Shown here piece by piece: positions 42,316-43,269 of a stretch of 43,269 nt of DNA. Below the pieces are notes generated by a model. It was given only the letters and a program-made list of their open reading frames with translations. It had not been told where the DNA came from and ran no database searches. The position numbers and the translations under genes are program-made. Position 1 is the stretch's first letter. Each line of letters starts with the position of its first letter. Origin of the DNA: an aff. Roholtiella sp. LEGE 12411 (GTDB taxonomy: Bacteria; Cyanobacteriota; Cyanobacteriia; Cyanobacteriales; Nostocaceae). The DNA lies in assembly GCF_015206995.1 (NCBI RefSeq), contig NZ_JADEXR010000047.1, forward strand, positions 1 through 43,269, given 5' to 3'.

Positions 42316-43158
42316 ATGCTTAACAACATTAAAAACAAAATAGCTTCACTAGGATCTGAGTTAGTTTATAGATTAGCACTTTTGAAACATGCTCCCAATT
42401 TGCCTGCATTGGAAGAAGGCGATCGCATAATTATTAATGCTCTCAAACGAGACGGCGTTTATGTAACAACACTTGCCGAATTAGGATTAAATTCGACTTC
42501 CGATCTGCTCAAAACTGCTTACAATCAATTATCTCAGATGGAAAATGCCAACAACGACCATCTAGATAAAAAGTGGCCACAAATTTACACAGTTACAGAT
42601 TTATCAGAAATCTCTACCTGGGGAAGGGAGAAAAGACTACTCAATATCATCGAAAATTATATTGGTCTTCCCATTACTTTTCATGGTGTACATTTACGCA
42701 AAGATTTCAAGAGTGAAAATCAGTTTGGTACGTTGCTCTGGCATAGTGATGCAGAAGACCGCCGGATTATCAAAATCTTTGTTTACTTAAATGATGTTGA
42801 AGAAAAAACCGGGCCATTTGAATACATTCCGCGTTCCTTAACCTCTTTATTTAGTTGGAATTATTGGCGAATTTACTACAAACTTTTAAAGTCAAGCTAT
42901 TTAGGCATTAACGATGAAGAAGTAAAAGAAGTTATTCCCAAATCAGCTTGGAAATCATGTATTGGCCCAGCAGGAACAGTGATTATTGTAGATACAAAAA
43001 AGACTTTCCACCACGGGACAATACGCACAGAAGACCGCTCAGCTTTATTTTTTTGTTATACAGCCAATCCCCCAGAACGCCCAGAGCTTTGCACTCAATA
43101 CTGGGATGATACTTATCCCAAAATGGAGTTAAGAGAGCAAGTAGAAAATAGCCGATAG
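42316..43158 (+). CDS. PhyH-type Fe(II)/2-oxoglutarate dioxygenase
   Basis: Probable non-heme iron oxygenase of the phytanoyl-CoA dioxygenase superfamily, 280 residues. Iron ligands are visible as H-x-D in LWHSDAED (His143, Asp145) and a distal His in TFHHGT (His232 or His233), with Arg241 (EDRSALFF) placed to bind 2-oxoglutarate. The IKIFVYLNDVEEKTGPFEYI stretch between them is the usual core strand pair. It starts 19 bases after the GT2 stop, so it is in the same unit. It could hydroxylate or otherwise oxidise a sugar or lipid of the pathway; the substrate is unknown. Confidence 0.82.
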   Translation: MLNNIKNKIASLGSELVYRLALLKHAPNLPALEEGDRIIINALKRDGVYVTTLAELGLNSTSDLLKTAYNQLSQMENANNDHLDKKWPQIYTVTDLSEISTWGREKRLLNIIENYIGLPITFHGVHLRKDFKSENQFGTLLWHSDAEDRRIIKIFVYLNDVEEKTGPFEYIPRSLTSLFSWNYWRIYYKLLKSSYLGINDEEVKEVIPKSAWKSCIGPAGTVIIVDTKKTFHHGTIRTEDRSALFFCYTANPPERPELCTQYWDDTYPKMELREQVENSR

Positions 43159-43249
43159 TGTATTAATTGCCAAGTTTTTGTTAATACTAATCCAATCTAT
43201 AGGAATCATATTTGATTTTTGAAAAAAATTCAGTACATCTTTATTACTT

Positions 43250-43269
43250 CTTCCCCATCCCCCATCCCC
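43250..43269. repeat. C-rich tandem repeat at the right edge
   Basis: CCCCATC repeated (ttccccatcccccatcccc) to the last base. Same style as the CCCCATG array at the left edge, so both window ends fall in STRR-like DNA. Confidence 0.75.

Overview
The window looks like chromosomal DNA of a filamentous, probably heterocyst-forming cyanobacterium of the Nostoc/Anabaena group. The reasons are the very frequent HIP1 octamer (gcgatcgc) inside and between genes, tandem heptamer repeats (STRR) of the Nostoc type, a PatA-like response regulator, an SLH-domain porin, and a fused nucleotidyltransferase/phosphomannomutase-like protein. No rRNA, tRNA, CRISPR array or transposase gene was recognised. Both ends of the window lie in short tandem repeats.

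Layout. 1-4.3 kb: a UvrD/PcrA helicase, a ParD/ParE-type toxin-antitoxin pair on the minus strand and a Tat-exported metallophosphatase. 4.5-9.4 kb: a membrane protein of unknown role and a signalling block made of a histidine kinase, an overlapping OmpR-type regulator, a receiver-only regulator and a HAMP sensor that stops just before its kinase domain. 9.4-9.9 kb: a repeat-rich gap with a MITE-like element and a possible regulator-binding site. 9.9-22 kb: a polysaccharide synthesis and export cluster (two tandem GT-B paralogues, a GT4, a GT2, an ABC exporter, a histidine phosphatase, a UDP-glucuronate epimerase-like protein, an SLH porin and an AT-rich fucosyltransferase-like gene). 22-29.7 kb: minus-strand genes for a nucleotidyltransferase/PMM-like fusion, a glycine-rich secreted protein, a YciI protein, PheT and an orphan VapB-type antitoxin, plus a small plus-strand membrane protein. 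29.8-35.8 kb: a PatA-like regulator, a long AT-rich gap, and a VWA / PP2C / kinase-TPR triad that ends in a strong terminator. 36-43.2 kb: a second sugar cluster (glucose-1-phosphate cytidylyltransferase, L-2-hydroxyglutarate oxidase-like flavoprotein, SDR epimerase, sugar C-methyltransferase, GT2, PhyH-type dioxygenase).

How it fits together. The two sugar regions would build and export surface glycans. The second resembles, from memory, the start of the heterocyst envelope polysaccharide island of Anabaena PCC 7120, and its core export genes would then lie past the right end. The signalling block directly precedes the first glycan cluster, and an 11-bp direct-repeat site sits upstream of its first gene. 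The VWA/PP2C/kinase triad matches the YegL/YegK/YegI (TerY-P) type of phosphorylation module.

Most distinctive observations: short tandem repeats that appear to have rewritten several gene ends (two unrelated genes end in the same repeat-derived Asn-Asn-Ser-stop); a kinase-less sensor; a PMM domain lacking all four catalytic loops; a methyltransferase whose N-terminal zinc site has lost three of four cysteines; and a relic of a hexapeptide acyltransferase between two sugar genes.
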